From: Silvania hatchlandensis
GTDB lineage: Bacteria; Pseudomonadota; Gammaproteobacteria; Enterobacterales; Enterobacteriaceae
DNA length: 64,000 nt
Assembly (NCBI RefSeq): GCF_025564065.1
Contig: NZ_JAMGZK010000052.1
Location: forward strand, 124,001-188,000
Direction of reading: 5' to 3'
Shown here: piece after piece, positions 36,637-45,640 of the stretch
Position numbering within the stretch: position 1 is the stretch's first letter
Layout of the letters: every line of letters begins with the position of its first letter
Position numbers and translations under genes: made by a program
Notes under the pieces: model-generated
The model's database searches: none
Told to the model about the DNA's origin: nothing
Seen by the model: only the letters and a program-made list of their open reading frames with translations

Positions 36637-38172
36637 TTAATTATTTTTTTTGCATGCCATCAGCCACGCATCGCGCGCGACTTTGCCATCTTTCCAGTAG
36701 CCCTGAAGGTTGTTCCAATAGGTGTCCAGGTAGCCGTTCAGGTTCGTTTTCCCGCGCGCAGCCATCTGCTGCTGGACCACGGCAATCTGCGGGTCGATAA
36801 GCGGTTTGTTGTAGGTGGAGCCCATATCAACCAGCGTGTCAGCGTAGTAACTGGAGATAAAATCCAGCGCTTTCTGGTGTTGACCCAGCTGTTCCTGGCG
36901 GCGCGCGCAGTTGGCGTCCAGCTGGCTGTCGGCGGCGCAGGTTTTGCTGTAGAGCTGGTTCAGACGCTCGAGAAACTCCCCGTCATCTTTCATTTTGGTG
37001 CAGAGGAATGCGCCCAGTTGCAGCGAAGTTCGAATGGCCTGGTCGCGCTGCTCATCGCGCAGTTGGCTGTTGGCGCGCAGCTCGCCGCGCAATTTATCCA
37101 GCTCTTTTTTAAGCCCGTCATCCTGCACTTTGGCAGAGATGGCGTTCAGGTTTTGCAACGAATCCGGCGCCTTGCCTTGTGCGGCGGTTTTTGGTCCGCT
37201 ACCAAGGGCTTGCCACTCTTTCTCGATCTCTTTCACGCGATCGCGGGAGGTGAGGGTGGTGGAGACCATCACCAGGCGCACGCCAGTGGTTTTACTCACG
37301 TTCTCGCCGCTGTCGGTGTAGTAAGGTTCTTCGCCGCGCAGGGCGCTACGAATATCCCCCTGGGTGGTGACATAGCTGCCGCCCCGGACCACATAGCCGC
37401 CTGCTTTACCGTGCAGACGATCGAGCTTGTTGAGGCGGAAAGGTTCAAACATCATCTCAGCAACGTTGCCCAGAATGTCATGCAGGCCGAGAGGGTTCGG
37501 TTTTAACAGGCCAGTCAGTTGCAACTTGCCGTTGGCCGACTGCGCTCCGGCAAACCAGACGTAGTCGTTCAGCCCTTCCGGCATAGGGAAGTACTGATCG
37601 CGAAACTCAGACGGCGATACCGCCAGCCCGCCACGTGCGGCAAACTCCCACTCGGTTTCCGTCGGCAAACGCAAGAAGCCTGGCTGTCCGTCGTCTTTTG
37701 GCAGTGAGGCGAGCTTTTCTTTACGTAGCCACAGGTTGTACTGGTTGGCGAACGCCATCGCATCCATCCAGCCAATGTTCACTTTCGGCAGGCGGCCTTT
37801 GATGTCTGCTTTCGGGCACTCGCCAGAGAGGGCGCGGAACTGCAAATCGCTCAGTTCGTACTTTGCTATCAGGTAATAGCGGCCTTTGTTCTTCGGATCA
37901 GGGAAGCTGCCAGCAATATGCTCCTGCCGGGATTGCTCCACGAACCCCCACTCATCGCCCTCCTGCCCGAGGACGATGTTGTAATCTTCTAACGGTTTGT
38001 TTTGCGGGATGGCGACTTTGCGAAACGCCATCGCACCGTCGCACGGCATCGGCAAGATCACATCGTCTGCCAACGGTTTCGGGTTCCAGAACTTCTCATC
38101 CCAGGTGGCCTGCACTGCGCAGGAGTAACCCAGCCCGATCAACGACAGGCCCAGTGCCAGTTTAAATTTCAC
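36637..38172 (-). CDS. Periplasmic FGE-sulfatase-domain (SUMF1/PvdO-like) protein
   Basis: A 511-residue protein with signal peptide (FKLALGLSLIGLGYSCAVQA). A formylglycine-generating-enzyme-like domain occupies about 40-330: KYELSDLQFRAL, FLRLPTETEWEFAARGG, NPLGLHDILGNVAEMM, GYVVRGGSY, TTGVRLVM. The two catalytic cysteines of true FGE, near the RGGSW and GFR motifs, are not at their places (RGGSYVTTQGDIRSALR, TGVRLV). A PvdO-like or structural role is thus likelier than sulfatase activation. The last 170 residues are a helical tail. The start is a GTG inside the end of the permease gene (11-base overlap). Confidence 0.8.
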   Translation of the reverse strand: MKFKLALGLSLIGLGYSCAVQATWDEKFWNPKPLADDVILPMPCDGAMAFRKVAIPQNKPLEDYNIVLGQEGDEWGFVEQSRQEHIAGSFPDPKNKGRYYLIAKYELSDLQFRALSGECPKADIKGRLPKVNIGWMDAMAFANQYNLWLRKEKLASLPKDDGQPGFLRLPTETEWEFAARGGLAVSPSEFRDQYFPMPEGLNDYVWFAGAQSANGKLQLTGLLKPNPLGLHDILGNVAEMMFEPFRLNKLDRLHGKAGGYVVRGGSYVTTQGDIRSALRGEEPYYTDSGENVSKTTGVRLVMVSTTLTSRDRVKEIEKEWQALGSGPKTAAQGKAPDSLQNLNAISAKVQDDGLKKELDKLRGELRANSQLRDEQRDQAIRTSLQLGAFLCTKMKDDGEFLERLNQLYSKTCAADSQLDANCARRQEQLGQHQKALDFISSYYADTLVDMGSTYNKPLIDPQIAVVQQQMAARGKTNLNGYLDTYWNNLQGYWKDGKVARDAWLMACKKNN

Positions 38173-39394
38173 GTAAACTCTCCGCAGGTTCGATCTTCAA
38201 GGCGCGTAATGCCCCGATCGCGGCAACGCTGAGTGCGACCACCAGCACGCACAGCAGCGCCGCCAAATAATGAAGGGGTTCGAGGTGGCAGACAAACGCC
38301 TGATTGGGCAGTGAAGCGCCCAGTACCCGGTTAAACAATGTGCTGCCCAACAGATAGAGCGCCAGCCCGGCAGTGAACGCCACCCCGGTCAGGAACAGCG
38401 CCTGGATAACAATAAATAGGGTGACGGCGCGACGGCGAAAACCGAGCAGCCGCAGTATCGCCATGTCCTTTCTTTTGCGATCGATATTGGCGATAAAGGC
38501 ACCAATCAACGAGGCGATGCAGCCCGTCGCTGAAATCCAGGCGATTACGCCGAAGATGACGCCCAGCACGCGATCGATCGCCTGCACGGCCTCAATCTGT
38601 GCCGCCTGGGTGACCGCTTCGATGTGCTGCTCTTCCAGCCAGCGTGCCAGCGCCGGGACATCATCCAGCGAGCTGGCATACACGCGGGCACGAGAGAAGC
38701 GTGTGCGCTCCCGGGGCGGTTTGCCCTCGCTAACCTGTAATAGCGGCACCTGGTAGCCGTCACGATAGTCCTCCAGCGCCACCAGCAGCGGCAGAGTGAC
38801 AAAGGCGCCTGGGCGGGCAAACCGGGCGTCGTCCAGTACGCCGCTCACCGTGAGGGCGAAGGCCGCGCGTTGGTTTTGTCCCTCAACTTTTCGGTTGACC
38901 ATCAGGCGGAATGACTCGCCGGGTTTGAGATCGAGCCGGCGGGCTGCGCTGGCGCTCAACACCACCTGATGATCCTGGCGAGGCACCGTAACGCCCGCCA
39001 ACAGCGGATCGCCGCTGCCGGTGGGGATGACTTCAGCGCCCGCAACAAAGTGCTGACCATCGCGCACCAGATCCGCCTGGGTGTTCAGCGAGCGGGTCAG
39101 GGGGATAGAAAAGCCCACTTCCGGGCGTTCCGCCAGCCGTTCCAGCCAGCTGAAATCGTAATTTCCGTTGCCGGTAATCCGCACTTCTCGGGTGCGGGGA
39201 TCGTCCAACAGCTGGTGGCGCAGTTGGTTGACGATGCCGTTTTTCAGCCCGAATAGCAGAAGCAGCGGGGCAATCACGGCAATCAGAGAAAAGATAATGC
39301 ACAGGGCAACTTTGCGATCGTGAATCAGATCGCGCAGTGCCATACGCCATAGCAGACCGCGTTCAGAAGGCCTGTCAACCGGGCAGGAAGACAC
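38162..39394 (-). CDS. FtsX/LolC-type ABC transporter permease
   Basis: A 410-residue inner-membrane protein of the MacB/LolCE topology. It has one N-terminal membrane segment (ALCIIFSLIAVIAPLLLLFG), a large periplasmic domain of about 200 residues, then three segments near the end (VIFGVIAWISATGCIASLIG, LFIVIQALFLTGVAFTAGLA, LAALLCVLVVALSVAAIGAL). The GTG at 39394 is chosen because GAGGGG lies at correct distance before it and it overlaps the ATPase stop by 20 bases; an ATG at 39343 is an alternative. With the preceding ATPase it forms a mechanotransducing type of ABC system that probably moves or releases lipoproteins or another cluster product. Confidence 0.82.
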   Translation of the reverse strand: MSSCPVDRPSERGLLWRMALRDLIHDRKVALCIIFSLIAVIAPLLLLFGLKNGIVNQLRHQLLDDPRTREVRITGNGNYDFSWLERLAERPEVGFSIPLTRSLNTQADLVRDGQHFVAGAEVIPTGSGDPLLAGVTVPRQDHQVVLSASAARRLDLKPGESFRLMVNRKVEGQNQRAAFALTVSGVLDDARFARPGAFVTLPLLVALEDYRDGYQVPLLQVSEGKPPRERTRFSRARVYASSLDDVPALARWLEEQHIEAVTQAAQIEAVQAIDRVLGVIFGVIAWISATGCIASLIGAFIANIDRKRKDMAILRLLGFRRRAVTLFIVIQALFLTGVAFTAGLALYLLGSTLFNRVLGASLPNQAFVCHLEPLHYLAALLCVLVVALSVAAIGALRALKIEPAESLREI

Positions 39395-40061
39395 TTTTCC
39401 CCTCCTCAATGTTGGCGGTGTAACGTTTAAGACCGAATTGATCAACACGCTGCCAGTCATGGCTGACGACGATCGCGGTCATCTCCAGAGTCCGTACCAT
39501 GTCAACGATCAGCGCAAACAGGCGGCTGGCGTTGTCGGGATCCAGTGCGGCGGTCGGTTCATCCGCCAGCAGCAGGCGCGGTTGGTGGGCGATGGCGCGA
39601 ATAAACGCCACGCGCTGTCGTTCACCAATGGAGAGCCGGGAAGGCAGGCTCTTCAGCAGGTGACGTACGCCCAGGGTGTCGATGGCCGTCGCCAGCCAGG
39701 AGGATTGGGTGGTGAGGCCCGCCAGCCGTCGCGCCAGGGTGATGTTTTCCATCACCGACAGCCATGGCAGCAGCCCACCATGTTGCAGCATAAAACCCAA
39801 ATCGCGGGCGCGAATAGCGGCCAGTGCCGGCTCGTCTTCGGCCAGTAGCGGGGCGGCAATATCACGCTCGCCCAGCTGATAGGCGCCGAGGGTTCCGGGA
39901 CGCAGGATCGCCCCGATCATCTCCAGCAGCGTGCTTTTGCCGCAGCCGCTGGGGCCAGTCAGCGCCGCAACTTCGCCGGGCCGGAGCGTTAACGCTGGCA
40001 GCGAGACGTAGAAGCCCTGAGCTCCCCCACGGCGGATGTCCATATCGCGAATGTGGAGCAT
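39375..40061 (-). CDS. ABC transporter ATP-binding protein (LolD/MacB type)
   Basis: A 228-residue ATPase with Walker A TGPSGCGKSTLLEMIG, Q-loop FMLQHGGLLPWLSVMENI, a signature that reads RLSIGERQRVAFIRAI (LSIGE in place of LSGGQ), Walker B LLLADEPTAALDP and switch His in VVSHDW. The LSIGE signature and the short size fit the LolD/FtsE group. It pairs with the following FtsX-like permease. The ATG shares one base with the stop of the vWA gene. Confidence 0.88.
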   Translation of the reverse strand: MLHIRDMDIRRGGAQGFYVSLPALTLRPGEVAALTGPSGCGKSTLLEMIGAILRPGTLGAYQLGERDIAAPLLAEDEPALAAIRARDLGFMLQHGGLLPWLSVMENITLARRLAGLTTQSSWLATAIDTLGVRHLLKSLPSRLSIGERQRVAFIRAIAHQPRLLLADEPTAALDPDNASRLFALIVDMVRTLEMTAIVVSHDWQRVDQFGLKRYTANIEEGKSVFLPG

Positions 40062-42016
40062 CAGGGAAGGTTCTCCAGCGGAACCGGGTAGACGTTATCC
40101 CGCGAGTCGCTGTCCGGTGCCAGCGCGACCCAGCGATCGGCATCTTCGTTGTAGCGCTGGTAGTAGTTGAGTTTGGTGTTCAGGCGGCGAATGAAACGCT
40201 CCTGCTCCAGGCCATCCCAGCTCTTCCAGGTCTCTTCATCGAGGCTTAGCACTTCGCTCAGGTAAGGCAGGCTTTCGATGTACTCACCCAGCAGGCCCAT
40301 TTCACCGAGGCGGGTCGCATTTTTACCTTTTGCCTGGTTCGGATCGTTGCCCATGGTCGCGGCCAGCGATCGCAGGCTGGCGAACATGTCATCCGGCGAG
40401 ATCATCCCTTCGTTGGCGGCGTTAACGATCTTCTTCATCACGTCGCTCAGATCGCTCAGCTCGCTTTTGGTCAGCAGGACGCGGACTTCGGTGGCCGGGA
40501 GGTTCTGATTTACCAGATCGCGATCGCTAATCCACGATTTAAACACCGGCGGCACCTGCGTGCCCTGCTTTTCACCGAGGTACGCCAGACGCATGGCTTT
40601 GCTCAGTTTCTCGGCATCGCTCAGCAGTGGATCGGTTTTTTTACCGGCGTATTCCGGGCTGGCGCCCAGAGCGCTGCCTGCGGTCTCTTCACCGCTCCAG
40701 GCCGTTTTGATCTGGGCGGTAATGGCATTTGACAGGCTGTCGACGATGGTGCCGAAGCTGTTCACATCGCCTGAATCGATCGGGTAGTACAGCGGTTTAT
40801 GCAGGAATGGATTAAGCGTCAGCTCCTGATATTGCGCAGCGGCAGAGGCGTGGTTTTTCTTCCCGTCTGGCGTTTTCAGGTGCAGGGTGTACAGCGCGAC
40901 GCCACGGTACGCCGCTTCCTGGCGCACCTGCTCCGCACTCAGATGGGTTGAAGAGAGGCTATCGGTGCCGTCCAGTGCGCCTGCATCGGTGATCAGCACC
41001 ACATAGCGCGCGCCGAACTGTGTCCAGTCGACTTTATCCAGTGCGGTCATCACCCCGGCGTATGCGTCTTCATCCACTTTGCTACTGGAGACGGTCGCCT
41101 GCTTCAGGTCATGCACTTTGGCGAGGAAATCTTTGCCGTCTTTCACCGTGTTAGGATCGACATACATTTTGGCATCGTATTCCAGTCCAGGCACCGCCTT
41201 CACGCTGGAACGGTAGGCCACCAGGCCAAATTTCACTTTGTCCTGTAACTGCTCTTTTTCGATCTGTTTGTAGATCTTGTCGATCGCCTCTTTAGTGCGA
41301 TCAATGTACGGTCCCATCGAGATGGTCGAATCGATCACGAACACCACCGATGCCGAGAAGCCCTTCATCATGTTCTTCTCGTCGGTCGCTTTAGCAGGGG
41401 CGTTGGCGCTGCCATTCTCACTCACTGAAGCCACGTTCAGCACCCGTACCTGGAAACCGGTATCGGTAAAGACATCGTCAGAACCCAGAACCGGAAGCAG
41501 GTAGAAGTTTTTCAGCTGATCGACCATGTAGTCTGGCTCACGGGCCAGCACCTGCGGCACCGGTTTTTTCTGATTCAGACTGGCGATCATCGGCTCAAGC
41601 GCGGCGGCAGGTTTAGCGTTGTTCAGCAGCGACTCCACATCGCCTTTCTCTTTGAAGAACAGCATCGGGTGGCGTCCGGCGGGGTTAGTAAAGGCCAGCG
41701 TGAGCTGCACTTTCCAGTCCACGGTGCATGAGGCCTTCATCCAGCCAGAGACGTGGCCGAAACTGTCCGGCCCGATCTGCAACCACTCGTCCTGGCCCTG
41801 TTTTTCCCGCTGGTAAACATAAAAGCGGCTGAACGCAGGCTGCTCTTTGCCCGCTTCGCCCGCTTTAGCGGCCAGCTGGCAGCCCGGATAGGTGAGTATG
41901 CGCTGGAACAGGGTGTGTTTACCTTCCTGTAGCAGTGGCTTTGTGTCAGCGGCGTGGGCAGGTAAACTTAATGCCACCGCGCACAGCAGGCCACTGAATC
42001 CATAACTCTTTTTCAT
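40061..42016 (-). CDS. Periplasmic von Willebrand factor A domain protein
   Basis: A 651-residue protein with signal peptide (MKKSYGFSGLLCAVALSLPAHA). A beta-rich region of about 200 residues follows. The vWA domain begins at about residue 225 with FVIDSTISMGPYIDRTKEAI, a DxTxS variant of the metal-binding DxSxS motif, then FGLVAYRSSV and YVVLITDAGALDG. The C-terminal 250 residues are helical (LSKAMRLAYLGEKQG, LTKSELSDLSDVMKKIV). vWA domains bind protein partners through metal. The position after the Sel1/TPR-like membrane gene and before the ABC genes suggests a periplasmic subunit of the srf machine. Confidence 0.82.
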   Translation of the reverse strand: MKKSYGFSGLLCAVALSLPAHAADTKPLLQEGKHTLFQRILTYPGCQLAAKAGEAGKEQPAFSRFYVYQREKQGQDEWLQIGPDSFGHVSGWMKASCTVDWKVQLTLAFTNPAGRHPMLFFKEKGDVESLLNNAKPAAALEPMIASLNQKKPVPQVLAREPDYMVDQLKNFYLLPVLGSDDVFTDTGFQVRVLNVASVSENGSANAPAKATDEKNMMKGFSASVVFVIDSTISMGPYIDRTKEAIDKIYKQIEKEQLQDKVKFGLVAYRSSVKAVPGLEYDAKMYVDPNTVKDGKDFLAKVHDLKQATVSSSKVDEDAYAGVMTALDKVDWTQFGARYVVLITDAGALDGTDSLSSTHLSAEQVRQEAAYRGVALYTLHLKTPDGKKNHASAAAQYQELTLNPFLHKPLYYPIDSGDVNSFGTIVDSLSNAITAQIKTAWSGEETAGSALGASPEYAGKKTDPLLSDAEKLSKAMRLAYLGEKQGTQVPPVFKSWISDRDLVNQNLPATEVRVLLTKSELSDLSDVMKKIVNAANEGMISPDDMFASLRSLAATMGNDPNQAKGKNATRLGEMGLLGEYIESLPYLSEVLSLDEETWKSWDGLEQERFIRRLNTKLNYYQRYNEDADRWVALAPDSDSRDNVYPVPLENLP

Positions 42017-42025
42017 TCCTTAGTC

Positions 42026-42982
42026 CTATTTTTTCAGCTCAGCTAAACGGGCTTTCGCCTCGGCGTTTTGCGGATCCTGATTCACCACCGCTTCGTACCA
42101 GTAGCTGGCCGTTTGCGGGTCAGGGCTGAAACATCCCTCCGCCTGGGCGGATTTCGGGTCGTATTCATGCGCGTAGCGCATTGCCATCTGGCTATCGCCG
42201 GACTGCGCCTTGTAGGCATACAGGCGTTGAGCGACGTCACATTTTTTGTCGGCTTTCGCTTTGGCAATCACATCCAGCAGCTGGGCGCTGCTTGGCTGGC
42301 TGCGCAGACAGCCTTTGACGAATTCCATGGCGTTGCCGCTGTTCATAAGGTCATCACCGCAAGGGCCGCTGATTTTGGCTACCGGGGCAGCAACAGGGGC
42401 CGGTGCGGGCGCGTCGGCCCCTGCGGGTGTACGCATAAACCACCATCCGGCGGCAGCTGCCGCCAGCAGCAGGGCGATTATCGCGAGGATAATGGCCACC
42501 GGCGCTTTGCGGCTTGCGGGGGCCGCAGGCACATCAACAACCGTCTCTGTTGCCGGGGCGTCCACCACCGGCTCAGGCTGGGCGAGCGGCGTGACATCCA
42601 GCGTCTGGCTGTTCTCTGCCAGTGGGTTTTCCCCTCCTGCCTGGGAGCTGAGCAGGCCGTCAGTGATGGCCAGAATGCCCACATCGCGGGTCGAGCTGTC
42701 TTTAATGGTGATGCGATACGCTGCCTGACGGTTTGCCAGCAGCGGGTCGATAAACGACGGGCCAACCTGCACGGCGGGCACCTCGTCAACGAGGCTCAGG
42801 GCGGGCAGGCCAAGGAACATTTCACCGCTCACCCAACCGCCGCGGCTGTCGAGGTACAGGCTGTCCTGGTTGCGCAGGATGGAGATCTCAACCCCCTCGG
42901 TACCGCCTTTCCAGCCCTTAAGCAGCAGGGTGGCGTAGCCAGGATTGACGGGGTTTAAGGGTTTTAATTCGGGTTTGATCAC
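42026..42982 (-). CDS. Single-pass membrane protein with TPR/Sel1-like C terminus
   Basis: A 318-residue protein. The first 125 residues are cytoplasmic and beta-rich (YRITIKDSSTRDVGILAITD). A proline/alanine linker leads to one membrane segment at about 160-180 (VAIILAIIALLLAAAAAGWW). A second alanine/proline linker and a Cys-containing helical domain follow (CGDDLMNSGNAMEFVKGCLR, MRYAHEYDPKSAQAEGC, ASYWYEAVVNQDPQNAEAKA) that look like Sel1/TPR repeats in the periplasm. It starts with GTG after AGGAGT at the end of srfC. It shares the layout (cytoplasmic head, single span, periplasmic domain) with SrfA and the first vWA protein. The family is not recognised by name. Confidence 0.75.
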   Translation of the reverse strand: MIKPELKPLNPVNPGYATLLLKGWKGGTEGVEISILRNQDSLYLDSRGGWVSGEMFLGLPALSLVDEVPAVQVGPSFIDPLLANRQAAYRITIKDSSTRDVGILAITDGLLSSQAGGENPLAENSQTLDVTPLAQPEPVVDAPATETVVDVPAAPASRKAPVAIILAIIALLLAAAAAGWWFMRTPAGADAPAPAPVAAPVAKISGPCGDDLMNSGNAMEFVKGCLRSQPSSAQLLDVIAKAKADKKCDVAQRLYAYKAQSGDSQMAMRYAHEYDPKSAQAEGCFSPDPQTASYWYEAVVNQDPQNAEAKARLAELKK

Positions 42983-42988
42983 GTCCGG

Positions 42989-45640
42989 TTACTCCTGTGA
43001 ACGCTGAATAAGGTTAAGGATGGCTCCCAGCTTTTCATTCTGCGCCACGCTAATTTCACGACCGGCGGAGTGCCCGGCGTTCTCGGTGATGAGGGCTTCC
43101 AGGCCGATCAGCCAGTCAAGAATGAAATAGCCGCTGTAGTTCAGCTGTTGCGGCGTAAGGCTGACCAGGCGTTCATCATCCTTCCACACCACGCTGTCGC
43201 ACTGGGCCGGACGGGTGAAGATCGGTTGATCGGGCTGGTTCTGGCGGGTTGGACGCTTCTTCTCCGGCACGCTTTGATAGCCAAGCCAGGTCATAAAATC
43301 GCTCATGACGTGCAGAACGCGCGACACCTGACGATTCACCATCCAGTCGCGACGCACGCCAGCCTGGTCGGTGTTTTGCATCACCGCAACCAGCGCCTCT
43401 TCGGCACGCAGACGCAGCAGACCGGTGATCAGTTCATCGACCAGCTCTTCGGCGGTGGCGCGTGGCAGGCCAATGTAATTGAGCATTGCCGGGGTTTCCG
43501 GCAGGCCGCGCAGGTGGTTGATCCAGTGCTGAACGCTCTGGCGGGCAAAGGCGACTTCGTGGCTGTGGCTCTTGATGCCGGAGGCGCTGCTACCCTGGGC
43601 GTCGTCGAGGCCGATATCAAACACATCTTCCTCTTCTGCCGCATCAGGCAGGCTCACCTGCTGCATGTACAGGGCGTGCAGCGAGCGGCGCGTCGGCACC
43701 AGGCGCGCCAGCAGTTCCCCGTGCATCCCGTTGCGTTTTTTCACCGCCGCCACAATCTCCTGGGCGATACGGGCTTTCTTCGCGACTTCTTCGTCGCCAT
43801 CCGGCTGATACCAGTTGCCCAACCCGCCTTGCACCAGCTCGTGACGGCTCTCTTCGAGCTGTTCGGCGATGCGTTCCAGCTTGTTCTCCGGGCGTGCGAC
43901 CTGGCTCAGGTAGCTCGCCATGCGGTTCATGCCACCATCATTGAGGCTCAGCATTGCGTCCCAGGCTTCTGCCGGCGAGGCGATGTAGCGGTTCACGGCG
44001 TCGTCTTCCACGAAGGTTTTACGCATCAGCGTCAGCTGATCGGCGTTGTCTTCACTTAAGGCGACTTCGCTCCCACCGCTCATACGAATGAATGGCGTCG
44101 GCATGCCAGGTTTACGCACCAGGAAGGTGTTGTTGAAGGTTTCGCCCTTCTTCCATTCACTCATCCAGCTGTATTTGCCGAATTTCTCCAGCATCGCCAT
44201 TTTGATCATCCCGCCCTGTCCCCAGTACTGACGCAGCAGGGCTTCTTCGTGTCCCAGCGCGCCGGTGACGCGGTTATCGAACATGGTCAACGCCCAGACC
44301 AGCCCCGGCAGACGGCGGCTGCGCACATCTGCATCGGCGCCCTGGGTGCGAGAGATCCACTCGTCCAGCGCATCGCCCACATCGCTCACGTCCGACTGCC
44401 TGGCGGAAGGGGTACAAAGCACCAGGACGTTCATCTCCTGGTTTTCGGTATAGCGCTCAAACAGATAAGCCACTTTGCCGCGCAGGATCAGCTCTGCCAG
44501 ACGGCTGCCGCCTTCACTCTCGGCCGACTTCCCGTTGAATGTGTCGATAGACATGCGGCCGCGGTAGCCAGGGAAATCAAGCAGATCCACCTGATCGAAC
44601 AGCGGCTCGGTGGTCGGCGCGGAGAGCGGAACATGCAGTTCCGCCGTCAGCACTGTCAGCTCGGCCAGCGAAATGGTGACAGGCGCCGCCAGCTGGCCAT
44701 CCTGCAGCGGACAGACTTCAATACGTGGGTCGTGCGGCTGGTTGAGATGCTCCAGCATGTCCACGTTCATGATGCTGTTTTTCTGGATCAGCAGGCCGTT
44801 CTCTTCAACCACCAGCGTGCTTAACGGGGCGCGCACTTCCTGCACACTGCCGAGGCGTTGCAGAGTCTGGGCAAAATGCCCGTAGGCGCGGGTCAGCTCA
44901 GGCACTTCTCCCCACAGTACCGAGAACAGCTGGGCGCGATCGTCGGTGGTCAGCCACGGGGCGAGGTTTACCGCCTGCGGCCAGTAGTGCAGGGCGAAGC
45001 GGCTTTGGGTTTTTTCCGCATGACGGACGAGGTAGTCCCAGAAGGAGACCACGTCATCCTCCGTGACGCCCGGCACGCGCGTCGGGCGGCGGCGTTTTTC
45101 CAGCGTGGCCAGCAGGTCGCCAATCCGTCCTTCGTCATAATTCCAGTCGAACTTCTCCTGGTTGAAGTCATGCACGAAGGCGTTGGCGAGGATTTTGGCC
45201 ATCTCCACTTCGCTGAACAGCTGCAGTCTGACCGGCCAGTTTTGGTCGTCGTCATGCTTCAGGCGGCTGAAGCGGGTTACCAGACCGGTGGCCTCTTTAC
45301 CGCCGCCTGGCGGGTTAATGTGGGTCAGAAAATCGAGCTGACGCCCGCCGAGCACGGTGCCCAGCTTGCCGTTTTCACCGGCGGCCAGCGCCGAAATCAG
45401 GTACGACTTGCCTGCCTGCGACAAACCGAAGAAGCCGATGGTCATCGGACGTGCGGCCGCCTGCGCCAGTCGGCGGGCTTTGTTGCGGCTGCGACGCAGG
45501 TTCAGCGTCAGTCGGTCGGCTTCGGTATTCAGACGCGGGGCGTCCTGGCGAACGGCGCTAATCCAGTCAATTGCCTGACCAGCACCTTGCTCAACGCCCT
45601 GCCAGCCCTGAATGATATTTGCAGAATTATGGGTACTCAT
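42989..45640 (-). CDS. srfC: SrfC, dynamin-like GTPase-type virulence factor
   Basis: An 883-residue protein matching SrfC. The N-terminal GTPase has a P-loop GLSQAGKS at residues 72-79 and a DxxG switch as LLDFPGYRGR (355-358), with a large insertion between them as in bacterial dynamin-like or Era-like big GTPases. The rest is helical (EQLEESRHELVQGGLGNWYQ, SVQHWINHLRGLPETPAMLN). SrfC was named in Salmonella as a gene controlled by SsrB; its molecular role is not established. The ATG shares one base with the srfB stop. There are no signal peptide and no obvious membrane span, so it should be cytoplasmic or peripheral. Confidence 0.88.
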   Translation of the reverse strand: MSTHNSANIIQGWQGVEQGAGQAIDWISAVRQDAPRLNTEADRLTLNLRRSRNKARRLAQAAARPMTIGFFGLSQAGKSYLISALAAGENGKLGTVLGGRQLDFLTHINPPGGGKEATGLVTRFSRLKHDDDQNWPVRLQLFSEVEMAKILANAFVHDFNQEKFDWNYDEGRIGDLLATLEKRRRPTRVPGVTEDDVVSFWDYLVRHAEKTQSRFALHYWPQAVNLAPWLTTDDRAQLFSVLWGEVPELTRAYGHFAQTLQRLGSVQEVRAPLSTLVVEENGLLIQKNSIMNVDMLEHLNQPHDPRIEVCPLQDGQLAAPVTISLAELTVLTAELHVPLSAPTTEPLFDQVDLLDFPGYRGRMSIDTFNGKSAESEGGSRLAELILRGKVAYLFERYTENQEMNVLVLCTPSARQSDVSDVGDALDEWISRTQGADADVRSRRLPGLVWALTMFDNRVTGALGHEEALLRQYWGQGGMIKMAMLEKFGKYSWMSEWKKGETFNNTFLVRKPGMPTPFIRMSGGSEVALSEDNADQLTLMRKTFVEDDAVNRYIASPAEAWDAMLSLNDGGMNRMASYLSQVARPENKLERIAEQLEESRHELVQGGLGNWYQPDGDEEVAKKARIAQEIVAAVKKRNGMHGELLARLVPTRRSLHALYMQQVSLPDAAEEEDVFDIGLDDAQGSSASGIKSHSHEVAFARQSVQHWINHLRGLPETPAMLNYIGLPRATAEELVDELITGLLRLRAEEALVAVMQNTDQAGVRRDWMVNRQVSRVLHVMSDFMTWLGYQSVPEKKRPTRQNQPDQPIFTRPAQCDSVVWKDDERLVSLTPQQLNYSGYFILDWLIGLEALITENAGHSAGREISVAQNEKLGAILNLIQRSQE

